The translations under genes and the position numbers were made by a program. A stretch of DNA of 64,000 nucleotides. It comes from Sulfitobacter sp. 20_GPM-1509m. Its GTDB lineage: Bacteria; Pseudomonadota; Alphaproteobacteria; Rhodobacterales; Rhodobacteraceae. This document shows positions 25,941 through 33,591 of the stretch, one piece after another. The DNA lies in assembly GCF_000620505.1 (NCBI RefSeq), contig NZ_JIBC01000006.1, forward strand, positions 310,001 through 374,000, in the 5' to 3' direction. The notes below the pieces were generated by a model that did no database searches, was not told where the DNA came from, and saw only the letters and a list, made by a program, of their open reading frames with translations. The first letter of the stretch is position 1. Each line of letters begins with the position of its first letter.

Positions 25941-26678
25941 ATGAGCATTGGCAAGAAAATTCTGGCATTATTGGTTCTGTTTAGCACCGTGGTCGTGATG
26001 CTCGTCTTGTTCATCATCGGCGGTACGAAAGTAGTATCAACGGGTTCATATGGACCCTTCACAATTGGCGAAGAAAAGTCTCGATCGGCCTCCACGCTTG
26101 AGCGCCTGGGTGTGTGGCCACCACAGCCAGTGCCATTTCACAATACGCTATTGGAAGCGCCAACTATCGCTGAGCTTCAACGTATTTTCTCAGAGGACAA
26201 CGGTATTGTTGTCTGGTTTGGTCAGTCAGCTGGAGTGCCAATGCGTTTGGAGTTTGCAGGCGATACCCTTGATAGAATGTGGCCAACCTTTGAACCTAGA
26301 AGGGGGTCAAATCCAAACCCGGGCTACGACGCTATTGATGATGCGATGCTGTCTTTCCAAAATCAGATCGCCATCGGCATATCCCGTAATGACGTGTTTG
26401 AGCGGATTGCCTCGCAGGATACGGGGCTAACGGCGTACGTCTCGACCCATGTTGTCCGCGAGGACACCTTCGACGACTTATCGTACGAACAAGCCCAGGT
26501 TGATCCGTCTTATTCAGGATTCATTTACGAGCAACGTGGCTGGCGCTTTACCGGTCTAGATCATCTCCTTTGGTACAGTGGTTTTGCCACACCGCACTAC
26601 AGTCGCGTCAGCCTATTCTTTGATCGCGAGAAACTAGCAAGAATAGAGCATTCTCACGGTCCAATCGAGTTACCGTAA
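25941..26678 (+). CDS. Orphan membrane-anchored protein, AT-richer than surroundings
   Basis: I do not recognise this 245-aa protein. It begins with a hydrophobic helix (MSIGKKILALLVLFSTVVVM to about residue 28), so it is probably anchored in the inner membrane with the rest in the periplasm. The soluble part has many aromatic residues and a VWFGQSAGVPMRLEFAGD segment, with no known motif. Base composition is visibly lower in GC than its neighbours, with codons such as TTA, GTA, AGA and CTA that are rare nearby. No clear ribosome site precedes the ATG. Repeat-like DNA lies on both sides. Together these point to horizontally acquired DNA. Confidence 0.65.
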   Translation: MSIGKKILALLVLFSTVVVMLVLFIIGGTKVVSTGSYGPFTIGEEKSRSASTLERLGVWPPQPVPFHNTLLEAPTIAELQRIFSEDNGIVVWFGQSAGVPMRLEFAGDTLDRMWPTFEPRRGSNPNPGYDAIDDAMLSFQNQIAIGISRNDVFERIASQDTGLTAYVSTHVVREDTFDDLSYEQAQVDPSYSGFIYEQRGWRFTGLDHLLWYSGFATPHYSRVSLFFDREKLARIEHSHGPIELP

Positions 26679-26699
26679 GGCCCATACAATAGTGAGAGC

Positions 26700-26845
26700 T
26701 ATTGCTTTCAAATCACGACCAACCGAAAGCGGCTATTGGCGTAGCCGCCGCGAACGGTCACTTCGTCCCGCACTCTCGGCCTTGGGGCATCCCGTTCCCA
26801 ACGTCCGCTGTTGGGTCGTAAATGCTCGGCATCCGACGCCCGCCA
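26700..26845. repeat. Repeat-like intergenic sequence, diverged relative of the dispersed family
   Basis: The gap after the orphan gene contains GCGAACGG (26750-26757), which matches the core of the two clear repeat copies, and two similar units, AAAGCGGCTATTGG near 26726 and AACGTCCGCTGTTGG near 26799. Sequences of this kind are, from memory, common intergenic filler in Roseobacter genomes. The match to the 41-bp unit is partial, so membership of the same family is tentative. Confidence 0.4.
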
Positions 26846-27304
26846 TCAATCAGCCCCGTACAGCGGCACCGTGGACATGCTGACCTTGGCGCTGCCCTCG
26901 GTCAGTTCGCGGGCGTGGGCGACGTAGATAAGTGTCTGGTTCGCCTCGTCAAAAATCCGCTTCACCCGCAGCGATTTGAACACGATGGACCGCGAGGTGC
27001 GAAACACGTCCTCGCCTTCCTCGCTGCGGTCGATGTCACCGATCTTGATCGGGCCGGTCTGCCGACAGGAAATCGACGAATTCGACGGGTCCTCGAACCA
27101 GTTGCCATTGGCCAGCCGATCGATCAGCCCCCGGTCGAAATAGGCGATGTGACAGGTCACACCGCTAACCTCGGGATCGGGGATTGCCTCGATCACGATG
27201 TCATTGCCCGCCCAGTCGACGCCAATCTCGCCCACTTGTTCAGCCTGCGCCGCAGCGCCAATTCCCAGCGCCGCGACGGTGATCCATGTGCCCAGACGCT
27301 TCAA
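26846..27304 (-). CDS. creA: CreA family periplasmic protein
   Basis: 152-aa secreted protein of the CreA family, whose molecular function is unknown. The start is placed at a TTG (27304) that overlaps the stop of the upstream gene (TTGA), giving a clean signal peptide [22 protein letters not shown]. Longer frames upstream run through the neighbour and lack a signal. Family features are the QVGEIGVDWAGNDIVIEAIPDPEVSGVTC block (only part quoted in other words: the Val-Glu-Ala-x2-Asp-Pro-x-Val-x-Gly-Val-Thr-Cys motif), ISCRQTGPI and FKSLRVKRIFDE. The two Cys (VTC and ISC) are conserved. It is the second gene of a leftward pair. Confidence 0.8.
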   Translation of the reverse strand: MKRLGTWITVAALGIGAAAQAEQVGEIGVDWAGNDIVIEAIPDPEVSGVTCHIAYFDRGLIDRLANGNWFEDPSNSSISCRQTGPIKIGDIDRSEEGEDVFRTSRSIVFKSLRVKRIFDEANQTLIYVAHARELTEGSAKVSMSTVPLYGAD

Positions 27305-27789
27305 AACGTAAGAACCCCGTGATCGCCCATGTCGGGCTTGGCGTCGGTCAGGTTGGCCTTGGCGATCTCGAACAGGAATTTCGCGCCGCCATCGGTGGCC
27401 CAAACCTCGGCCTTGGACAGCTTCATCCGCACCAGGCAGACATCGGGGTCCTTTTGCCCCCCTTCAAACCAAGCATCGGCCACGGGAGACCACAAGTCAT
27501 CCAGCACCTTGGGGTCGGTCACGACGTCCAGCGCGCCCTCGACCGTGGCATAGAGTTTGTTGTGCTGGCAGGCGACCAGATAGGTGGCAGCGCTGGCTTT
27601 TTTCGCGGCATCGGCAATGTCGGTGCCATGAGCCGTGATGAACCACAGCGCGGTGCGGTCGTCGTCATGCAGCGTGTGCGACATGGGGCGGGCGCGGTCC
27701 GTCGGCGTGGCCAGCATACCGGCATTGATGTCGCCGATGCGGTCCCAGAATGTGTCGTTCAGTTCGGATTGGGTGGCATGATCTTTCAT
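27301..27789 (-). CDS. General stress protein 26-type PNPOx-like flavin protein
   Basis: 162-aa split-barrel protein resembling the bacterial general-stress-protein subgroup of pyridoxamine 5'-phosphate oxidase-like proteins. Marks are [15 protein letters not shown], the [19 protein letters not shown] strand pair and [15 protein letters not shown]. The start at ATG 27789 has AGGAGA 7 nt upstream. It overlaps creA by 4 bases at a TTGA junction. It is divergent from the ivd-led cluster. FMN or FAD binding is likely from the family; the substrate is unknown. Confidence 0.82.
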   Translation of the reverse strand: MKDHATQSELNDTFWDRIGDINAGMLATPTDRARPMSHTLHDDDRTALWFITAHGTDIADAAKKASAATYLVACQHNKLYATVEGALDVVTDPKVLDDLWSPVADAWFEGGQKDPDVCLVRMKLSKAEVWATDGGAKFLFEIAKANLTDAKPDMGDHGVLTF

Positions 27790-27901
27790 GGCGGTCTCCT
27801 GTTTCCTCAAGTGTCGGCAGACCAACGCCCGATCACAAAGCTTGTTCCATGTCTGCGATAGTGATCAGACTTGACCAGACAGGGGGCGGGGATGTAAGTA
27901 A

Positions 27902-27915
27902 TGAACAAGCGTTCA
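27902..27915. promoter_or_regulatory. Candidate TetR-type operator upstream of ivd
   Basis: TGAAC-AAGC-GTTCA is a perfect 5-bp-arm dyad with a 4-bp centre, ending 20 bp before the ivd ATG. TetR-family regulators of acyl-CoA and leucine catabolism often bind such compact dyads just upstream of the first gene. No TetR gene lies in the window, so the regulator is unassigned. Confidence 0.45.
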
Positions 27916-27935
27916 ATAACGGGAGGGATGCGCCA

Positions 27936-29099
27936 ATGTTTACCCATTCAATGACCTTCGATCTGGGCGAGGATGCCAATAGCCTGCGCGAGATGGTGCA
28001 CCGCTGGGCGCAAGAGCGCGTGCGCCCTATGGCGCAAGAGATCGACCAGACCAATGAATTCCCCCCCGCTTTGTGGACAGAGATGGGCGAACTGGGCCTG
28101 CTGGGCATCACCGTTGAGGAAGAATTCGGCGGCTCTGGCATGTCCTATCTGGCGCACACCGTCGCGGTTGAAGAAATCGCGCGCGCCTCGGCCTCGGTCT
28201 CGCTGTCCTACGGCGCGCATTCGAACCTGTGCGTCAACCAGATCAAACTGAACGGCACGCCCGAGCAAAAGGCAAAATACCTGCCCGGTCTGGTCAGCGG
28301 CAAACACGTGGGCGCACTGGCGATGTCCGAACCGGGGGCGGGCAGCGACGTGGTCAGCATGAAACTGCGCGCCGAAAAGCGGAACGATCACTTTCGCCTC
28401 AGCGGCAACAAATATTGGATCACCAACGGCCCCGACGCCGACACGCTGGTGGTCTATGCCAAGACAGACCCCGATGCAGGCAGCCGTGGCATCACCGCCT
28501 TCCTGATCGAAAAGGATATGGTGGGTTTTTCAACTTCGCCGCATTTCGACAAACTGGGGATGCGCGGCAGCAACACCGCCGAGCTGATCTTTGACGGTGT
28601 CGAAGTGCCGTTTGAAAACATCCTTGGCGAAGAGGGCAAAGGCGTTGCCGTTCTGATGTCGGGTCTGGATTACGAACGTGTCGTGCTGGCGGGCATTGGC
28701 CTTGGCATCATGGCCGCCTGCCTGGACGAGGTCATGCCCTATGTGTCCGAGCGCAAGCAATTCGGCCAGCCCATCGGGAACTTCCAGCTGATGCAGGGCA
28801 AGATCGCCGATATGTACACCGCGATGAACAGCGCACGGGCCTATGTCTACGAGGTGGCGCGCGCCTGCGACCGTGGCACCGTGACGCGGCAGGACGCGGC
28901 GGCGTGCTGTCTCTATGCCTCCGAACAGGCGATGGTGCAGGCGCATCAGGCGGTGCAGGCGCTGGGCGGGGCAGGGTTTTTGTCCGACAGCCCCGTCAGC
29001 CGTATTTTCCGCGATGCCAAGCTGATGGAAATCGGCGCCGGCACCTCGGAAATTCGCCGGATGCTGATCGGACGCGAGTTGATGGGGGCGATGGCCTGA
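27936..29099 (+). CDS. ivd: Isovaleryl-CoA dehydrogenase
   Basis: FAD flavoenzyme of leucine breakdown that oxidises isovaleryl-CoA to 3-methylcrotonyl-CoA and passes electrons to ETF; 387 aa. The catalytic Glu is E247 in [13 protein letters not shown], the helix-G position typical of isovaleryl-CoA dehydrogenase rather than the C-terminal position of most acyl-CoA dehydrogenases. Other marks are [37 protein letters not shown] and [28 protein letters not shown] lies 8 nt before the ATG. It heads the liu cluster, which continues with acyl-CoA synthetase, both MCC subunits, HMG-CoA lyase and the hydratase. Confidence 0.95.
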   Translation: MFTHSMTFDLGEDANSLREMVHRWAQERVRPMAQEIDQTNEFPPALWTEMGELGLLGITVEEEFGGSGMSYLAHTVAVEEIARASASVSLSYGAHSNLCVNQIKLNGTPEQKAKYLPGLVSGKHVGALAMSEPGAGSDVVSMKLRAEKRNDHFRLSGNKYWITNGPDADTLVVYAKTDPDAGSRGITAFLIEKDMVGFSTSPHFDKLGMRGSNTAELIFDGVEVPFENILGEEGKGVAVLMSGLDYERVVLAGIGLGIMAACLDEVMPYVSERKQFGQPIGNFQLMQGKIADMYTAMNSARAYVYEVARACDRGTVTRQDAAACCLYASEQAMVQAHQAVQALGGAGFLSDSPVSRIFRDAKLMEIGAGTSEIRRMLIGRELMGAMA

Positions 29100-29124
29100 C
29101 ACGGCACTCGGGGAGGAGGCGGAG

Positions 29125-29532
29125 ATGGACCGGCTGTTGGACCTTGGGACGAAAGAGACGGTGCTGCACGCCAGCCTGCCTGTGCTGGTCGAGGTTCTGG
29201 AATGGATCGCGGCGGGCATTGACTTGTTTGCGATCCTGCTGCTGGTCATCGGTGCTGCGCGTTTCATGGCCGGGTTCATCCGCGCCGAGCTGCGCCGAGA
29301 CAGCGGGCAGCGGTTGCGCACCTCGAACCGTGCGCGGCTGGAACTGGGCAACTACATCCTCGCAGGGCTGGAGCTGTTCATCGTCTCGGACGTGATCCAC
29401 ACCGCGCTCAGCCTTGCCGCAACCGACCTGATCTTTTTGCTGCTTCTGGTGATCATCCGCTCGATCACCTCGTATTTTCTGGACCGCGAGCTGTCGGAAC
29501 TGCGCCGCGAACTGGGCGATGATCCGCGCTAG
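29125..29532 (+). CDS. DUF1622-type small membrane protein
   Basis: 135-aa membrane protein with three hydrophobic segments (about residues 22-52, 74-97 and 100-120) and charged connecting regions, matching the DUF1622 pattern LELGNYILAGLELFIVSDVI. It begins 25 bp after ivd with GGAGGAGGC upstream, and its end overlaps the next small gene by 14 bp. No function is known. Its position inside the leucine cluster suggests co-transcription rather than a role in the pathway. Confidence 0.78.
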   Translation: MDRLLDLGTKETVLHASLPVLVEVLEWIAAGIDLFAILLLVIGAARFMAGFIRAELRRDSGQRLRTSNRARLELGNYILAGLELFIVSDVIHTALSLAATDLIFLLLLVIIRSITSYFLDRELSELRRELGDDPR

Positions 29533-29860
29533 GCCCGCCTCCGCACGGCCGTACTGGCTGTATTGGATGCCACTGGCGGTGGTGACGATCTGCGCGGCGC
29601 TCTGGCTGTTCCGGCTGGGCTGGATCGCGGCGCATGTGGATGAAAGCGCGCTGCTGGACCACTACGCGCGGCTTTACGTGGCCGAAACCGGCGCAAGCGC
29701 GCGGCTGAGCGATTGCGTGGGGCGACCGGGGCAGGGTGACGGTGTGCGGCTGGTGATCAGCTGTGCGGCACCGGACGGCGGCAAACGGGTCTATGCGATT
29801 GGCCGCTTTGGCGGGCTGCTGGAACAGATTCCTGCGCCGGGGGATGCGTCGAAAACCTGA
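29519..29860 (+). CDS. Small single-helix anchored hypothetical protein
   Basis: 113 aa, unrecognised. One hydrophobic helix (YWLYWMPLAVVTICAALWLF, residues 12-31) is followed by a short periplasmic domain with two cysteines (LSDCVGRPG and VISCAAPDG) that could form a disulfide. The start overlaps the end of the DUF1622-type gene by 14 bp, consistent with coupled translation. The frame is intact and the codon use is like its neighbours, which supports a real gene. Confidence 0.6.
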   Translation: MIRARPASARPYWLYWMPLAVVTICAALWLFRLGWIAAHVDESALLDHYARLYVAETGASARLSDCVGRPGQGDGVRLVISCAAPDGGKRVYAIGRFGGLLEQIPAPGDASKT

Positions 29861-29901
29861 GCGGCCGCGTTAAGCCGTCAGACGACAACAAAGGATTGAA
29901 A

Positions 29902-30396
29902 ATGCTTCTGAAACGAACCTTGATCGCGGCCATTCTGGCCAGCCCTGTAACCCCGCTGGCGGCGCAGGACCTGACGTTCAGCACAGACATCACGGCATCG
30001 TGCCTGGCGCATACCCCCGATATGGCAGGGCAGATGGCGTGCATCGGCGAATCCGCCAATGCCTGCATGGAGGACACGCCGGGTGGATCGTCCACCGCAG
30101 CGATGTCGGGCTGTCTGGACCGCGAGTTGCAGTATTGGGATGCCAAGCTGAACGAAAACTATGGTGCAGCCCTCAAACGGGCGCGTGAGGCGGACGAATA
30201 TGTCGACGGCACGCCCTCTGCAACGGCGCTGCGTGACATGCAGCGGGCGTGGATACCTTTCCGCGATGCGACTTGCGATTACGAGCGGTCGCATTGGGGC
30301 GGTGGCACTGGGGGCGGTCCCGCCACCTATAGCTGCCTGATGCGGCTGACCGGACAGCAGGCGCTGTATCTGGCCAACAGCGGGATTGGTGAGTGA
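29902..30396 (+). CDS. Secreted LprI/DUF1311-type protein
   Basis: 164-aa exported protein. The signal peptide is MLLKRTLIAAILASPVTPLAAQ, cleaved near AAQ; AAAGGA is 8 nt upstream of the ATG. The mature part has six or more cysteines and the LDRELQYWDAKLNENYGAALK plus LRDMQRAWIPFRDATCDYE pattern of the lysozyme-inhibitor LprI N-terminal (DUF1311) family. Inhibitor function has been shown for few members and is not shown here. The TGA overlaps the GTG of the following acyl-CoA synthetase. Confidence 0.78.
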   Translation: MLLKRTLIAAILASPVTPLAAQDLTFSTDITASCLAHTPDMAGQMACIGESANACMEDTPGGSSTAAMSGCLDRELQYWDAKLNENYGAALKRAREADEYVDGTPSATALRDMQRAWIPFRDATCDYERSHWGGGTGGGPATYSCLMRLTGQQALYLANSGIGE

Positions 30397-31895
30397 ACAC
30401 ACATCCCAAAATAATGGGGCCCAACATAGCGCGGACCTGTCTGGACCATGACCCGCAGGCGGTGGCGATCATCGACCTGTCGGACGGGCCGCGCCGTGAT
30501 GTGCGCTATGGCGACCTGTCCGATAGGGTCGACGGCATCGCGCGCTATCTGGCACAGCACGTTCAGGCGGGCGACCGCGTGGGCGTGCTGCTCAGCCAGA
30601 CGCCATGGTGTGCAGCGGCCCATCTGGCGATCTGGAAGATCGGCGCGATCTCGGTGCCGCTGTTCAAACTGTTCCAGCGCGATGCGCTGGCGGCGCGGGT
30701 GGGCGATGCCGGTGCTGCTCTGGTGCTGACCGATGCCGAAGGGGCGGACTTGCTGGGCGATCTGGCAACCCCGGTGATCGCCGCGACCTGCGGTGTTGCG
30801 GGCGGACCGGTGGACTATGCGCCGGGCGGGGCCGATGTGCCCTGTGTGCTGATCTATACCTCGGGCACCACGGGCACGCCCAAGGGGGCGTTGCACGGGC
30901 ACGGCGTGCTTGAGGGGCATCTGGCGGGCGTCAGCGCCAGCCATGACCATCTGGGCGAGCCGGGCGATTGCCTGTGGACCCCCGCCGACTGGGCGTGGAT
31001 TGGCGGGCTGTTCGATGTGCTGATGCCGGGGCTGCGGTTGGGCGTGCCGGTGGTGGCGGCGCGGATGCCCAAATTCGACGTGGACCGCTGCGCGCAGATC
31101 GTGGCCGAAGGCCACGTGCGCAACGTGTTTTTCCCGCCCACCGCTTTGCGCATGCTCAAGGCGGCAGGGGCGCAACTGCCCGGCCTGCGCACCGTTGCCA
31201 GCGGGGGCGAGCCGCTGGGCGCTGAGATGCTGGCCTGGGGGCGGGATGCATTTGGCGTGCAGATCAACGAATTTTACGGGCAGACCGAATGCAACATGGT
31301 CGCCAGCAGCTGCGCCGCCGATTTCCCGCCGCGCCCGGGATGCATCGGCAAACCGGTGCCCGGCTTTGACATCGCGGTGATCGACGACGCGGGCCAGCCC
31401 ACCGACGCAGAGGGCGACATCGCCATCCGCCGCGGCGCGCCCAGCATGATGCTGCGCTATTGGCAGCGGCCCGAAGCAACGGCGGAAAAGTTTCGCGGCG
31501 ACTGGATGCTGACCGGTGACCGTGGCCTGTGGGAAGGCGACTATCTGCGGTTCAAAGGCCGCGAGGATGACGTGATCACCTCGTCCGGCTACCGCATCGG
31601 CCCCGCCGAGATCGAGGATTGCCTGATGACCCATAGGGATGTGGCGACCGTCGGCGTTGTCGGCAAACCCGACCCGATGCGCACCGAGATCGTCAAGGCC
31701 TATGTGGTGCTGAAAGAGGGGGCCACGGTGACGGAAGTGGACCTGCAAGACTACGTCAAAGCGCGTCTGGCGCAATATTCATACCCGCGCGAAATCGCAT
31801 TCGTCGATGCGCTTCCGATGACGGTGACGGGCAAAGTGATCCGCAAGGCGCTGCGTGCGCAAGCGGTGGCAGAAACTGGGAAAGGGACGGCATGA
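30393..31895 (+). CDS. AMP-forming acyl-CoA synthetase
   Basis: 500-aa ANL-superfamily ligase activating a carboxylic acid to its CoA thioester through an acyl-AMP. Visible are the P-loop [17 protein letters not shown], the [11 protein letters not shown] adenine/Mg motif, the hinge [12 protein letters not shown] and the catalytic lysine region [12 protein letters not shown]. The GTG at 30393 overlaps the LprI-like stop (GTGA); an ATG at 30414 is an alternative start. The stop overlaps mccB. In a leucine cluster the likely substrates are isovalerate, methylcrotonate or acetoacetate-type acids, but none can be picked. The general look is of acetyl-/medium-chain synthetases. Confidence 0.88.
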   Translation: MNTHPKIMGPNIARTCLDHDPQAVAIIDLSDGPRRDVRYGDLSDRVDGIARYLAQHVQAGDRVGVLLSQTPWCAAAHLAIWKIGAISVPLFKLFQRDALAARVGDAGAALVLTDAEGADLLGDLATPVIAATCGVAGGPVDYAPGGADVPCVLIYTSGTTGTPKGALHGHGVLEGHLAGVSASHDHLGEPGDCLWTPADWAWIGGLFDVLMPGLRLGVPVVAARMPKFDVDRCAQIVAEGHVRNVFFPPTALRMLKAAGAQLPGLRTVASGGEPLGAEMLAWGRDAFGVQINEFYGQTECNMVASSCAADFPPRPGCIGKPVPGFDIAVIDDAGQPTDAEGDIAIRRGAPSMMLRYWQRPEATAEKFRGDWMLTGDRGLWEGDYLRFKGREDDVITSSGYRIGPAEIEDCLMTHRDVATVGVVGKPDPMRTEIVKAYVVLKEGATVTEVDLQDYVKARLAQYSYPREIAFVDALPMTVTGKVIRKALRAQAVAETGKGTA

Positions 31896-33499
31896 AACTG
31901 ACGTCACAGATTTTGACTTCTTCGGCTGATTTCAAAGCCAACCAACAGGCGCACGAGGCAGCCTTGCAGCAAATCCAGGAGGCGGCGCAGGCAGCCACGC
32001 TGGGCGGCGGCGAACGGTCGCGGGAGCGGCATGTGAAACGCGGCAAGATGCTGCCGCGCGAGCGGGTGGCGAACCTGCTGGACCCCGGCAGCCCGTTTTT
32101 GGAGGTCGGCGCCACAGCCGCCCACGGCATGTACGGTGGCGATGCCCCCGGTGCGGGCGTGATCACCGGCATTGGCCGCGTCATGGGCCGCGACGTGATG
32201 GTCGTGTGCAACGACGCCACGGTGAAGGGCGGCACCTATTACCCGATGACGGTCAAGAAACACCTGCGCGCGCAGGAGATTGCCGAGGCGAACCATTTGC
32301 CCTGCATCTATCTGGTGGACAGCGGCGGCGCGAACCTGCCCAATCAGGATGAGGTTTTTCCCGACCGCGACCACTTTGGCCGTATCTTTTTCAATCAGGC
32401 GCAGATGAGCGCAAAAGGTATCCCGCAGATTGCCGTGGTGATGGGATCATGTACGGCCGGCGGGGCTTATGTGCCTGCCATGTCCGACGTGACGATCATC
32501 GTGCGCGATCAGGGCACGATCTTTCTGGCCGGCCCCCCGCTGGTCAAGGCCGCCACGGGCGAGGTGGTCAGCGCCGAGGATCTGGGCGGCGGCGATGTGC
32601 ACACGCGCCTGTCGGGCGTGGCGGACTATCTGGCCGAGGATGACACACATGCGCTGGCTTTGGCCCGCCGCGCGGTGGGATCGCTGGAAGGTGCAGCCTC
32701 GCGTCTGACGGCGTGGGCGGTCAGCTATGACGAGCCTGCCTATGATCCGGCGGAACTGCTGGGGGTGGTGCCTGCGGATGCGCGCACGCCCTATGACATC
32801 CGCGAGGTGATCATGCGGCTGGTCGATGGCAGCGTGTTCGACGAGTTCAAATCCCGTTTCGGCGAAACGCTGGTCTGCGGCTTTGCCCATGTCAAAGGCA
32901 CGCCTGTCGGCATCATCGCCAACAACGGCGTGCTGTTTTCCGAAGCCGCGCAAAAGGGCGCGCATTTTGTTGAGCTGTGTTCGCAGCGCAAAATCCCGCT
33001 GGTGTTCCTGCAAAACATCACCGGCTTCATGGTGGGGCGCAAATACGAAAACGAAGGCATCGCGCGCCACGGCGCCAAGATGGTGACGGCGGTGGCGACC
33101 ACGTCGGTGCCGAAAATCACCATGCTGGTCGGCGGATCGTTCGGGGCGGGCAACTATGGCATGGCGGGGCGCGCCTATTCCCCGCGTTTCTTGTGGACCT
33201 GGCCCAACAGTCGCATCAGCGTCATGGGTGGCGCACAGGCGGCAGGCGTGCTGGCCACGGTCAAACGCGACGGCATGGAAGCGCGCGGCGAGACATGGAG
33301 CGCCGAGGACGAACAGGCGTTCAAACAGCCCACGATTGATATGTTCGAGGAACAGTCCCACCCGCTTTATGCCAGCGCGCGGCTGTGGGACGACGGGGTG
33401 ATCGACCCGCGCAAAAGCCGCGACGTTCTGGACCTGAGCCTGCGCGCCAGCCTGAATGCGCCGATCGCTGATACGCGCTTTGGTCTGTTCCGGATGTGA
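31892..33499 (+). CDS. mccB: 3-methylcrotonyl-CoA carboxylase, carboxyltransferase (beta) subunit
   Basis: Carboxyltransferase half of methylcrotonyl-CoA carboxylase, 535 aa, which moves CO2 from biotin to methylcrotonyl-CoA. The MCC-beta signatures include [60 protein letters not shown] and [22 protein letters not shown]. These separate it from propionyl-CoA carboxylase beta. The start overlaps the acyl-CoA synthetase stop by 4 bp. It is followed by a hairpin repeat before mccA. It corresponds to liuB. Confidence 0.95.
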   Translation: MKLTSQILTSSADFKANQQAHEAALQQIQEAAQAATLGGGERSRERHVKRGKMLPRERVANLLDPGSPFLEVGATAAHGMYGGDAPGAGVITGIGRVMGRDVMVVCNDATVKGGTYYPMTVKKHLRAQEIAEANHLPCIYLVDSGGANLPNQDEVFPDRDHFGRIFFNQAQMSAKGIPQIAVVMGSCTAGGAYVPAMSDVTIIVRDQGTIFLAGPPLVKAATGEVVSAEDLGGGDVHTRLSGVADYLAEDDTHALALARRAVGSLEGAASRLTAWAVSYDEPAYDPAELLGVVPADARTPYDIREVIMRLVDGSVFDEFKSRFGETLVCGFAHVKGTPVGIIANNGVLFSEAAQKGAHFVELCSQRKIPLVFLQNITGFMVGRKYENEGIARHGAKMVTAVATTSVPKITMLVGGSFGAGNYGMAGRAYSPRFLWTWPNSRISVMGGAQAAGVLATVKRDGMEARGETWSAEDEQAFKQPTIDMFEEQSHPLYASARLWDDGVIDPRKSRDVLDLSLRASLNAPIADTRFGLFRM

Positions 33500-33517
33500 G
33501 TTTTGCCGGCGGTGGAC

Positions 33518-33562
33518 GGGGGCCAGCCCCCGGACCCCCGGGATATTTTTGGCCAAAAGAAA
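33518..33562. repeat. Hairpin plus GGCC-palindrome repeat, copy 2, inside the mcc operon
   Basis: A GGGGG-CCAG-CCCCC hairpin (33518-33531) is followed by the same 28-bp core as at 14614-14641, here 33535-33562, with the TTTTGGCCAAAA palindrome. Unlike copy 1 it lies between two genes read in the same direction (mccB and mccA). It could lower read-through to mccA or only stabilise the upstream mRNA; either is inference. Confidence 0.7.
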
Positions 33563-33591
33563 TGGCCCAGTGAAAGATTTAGAGGACGGGA

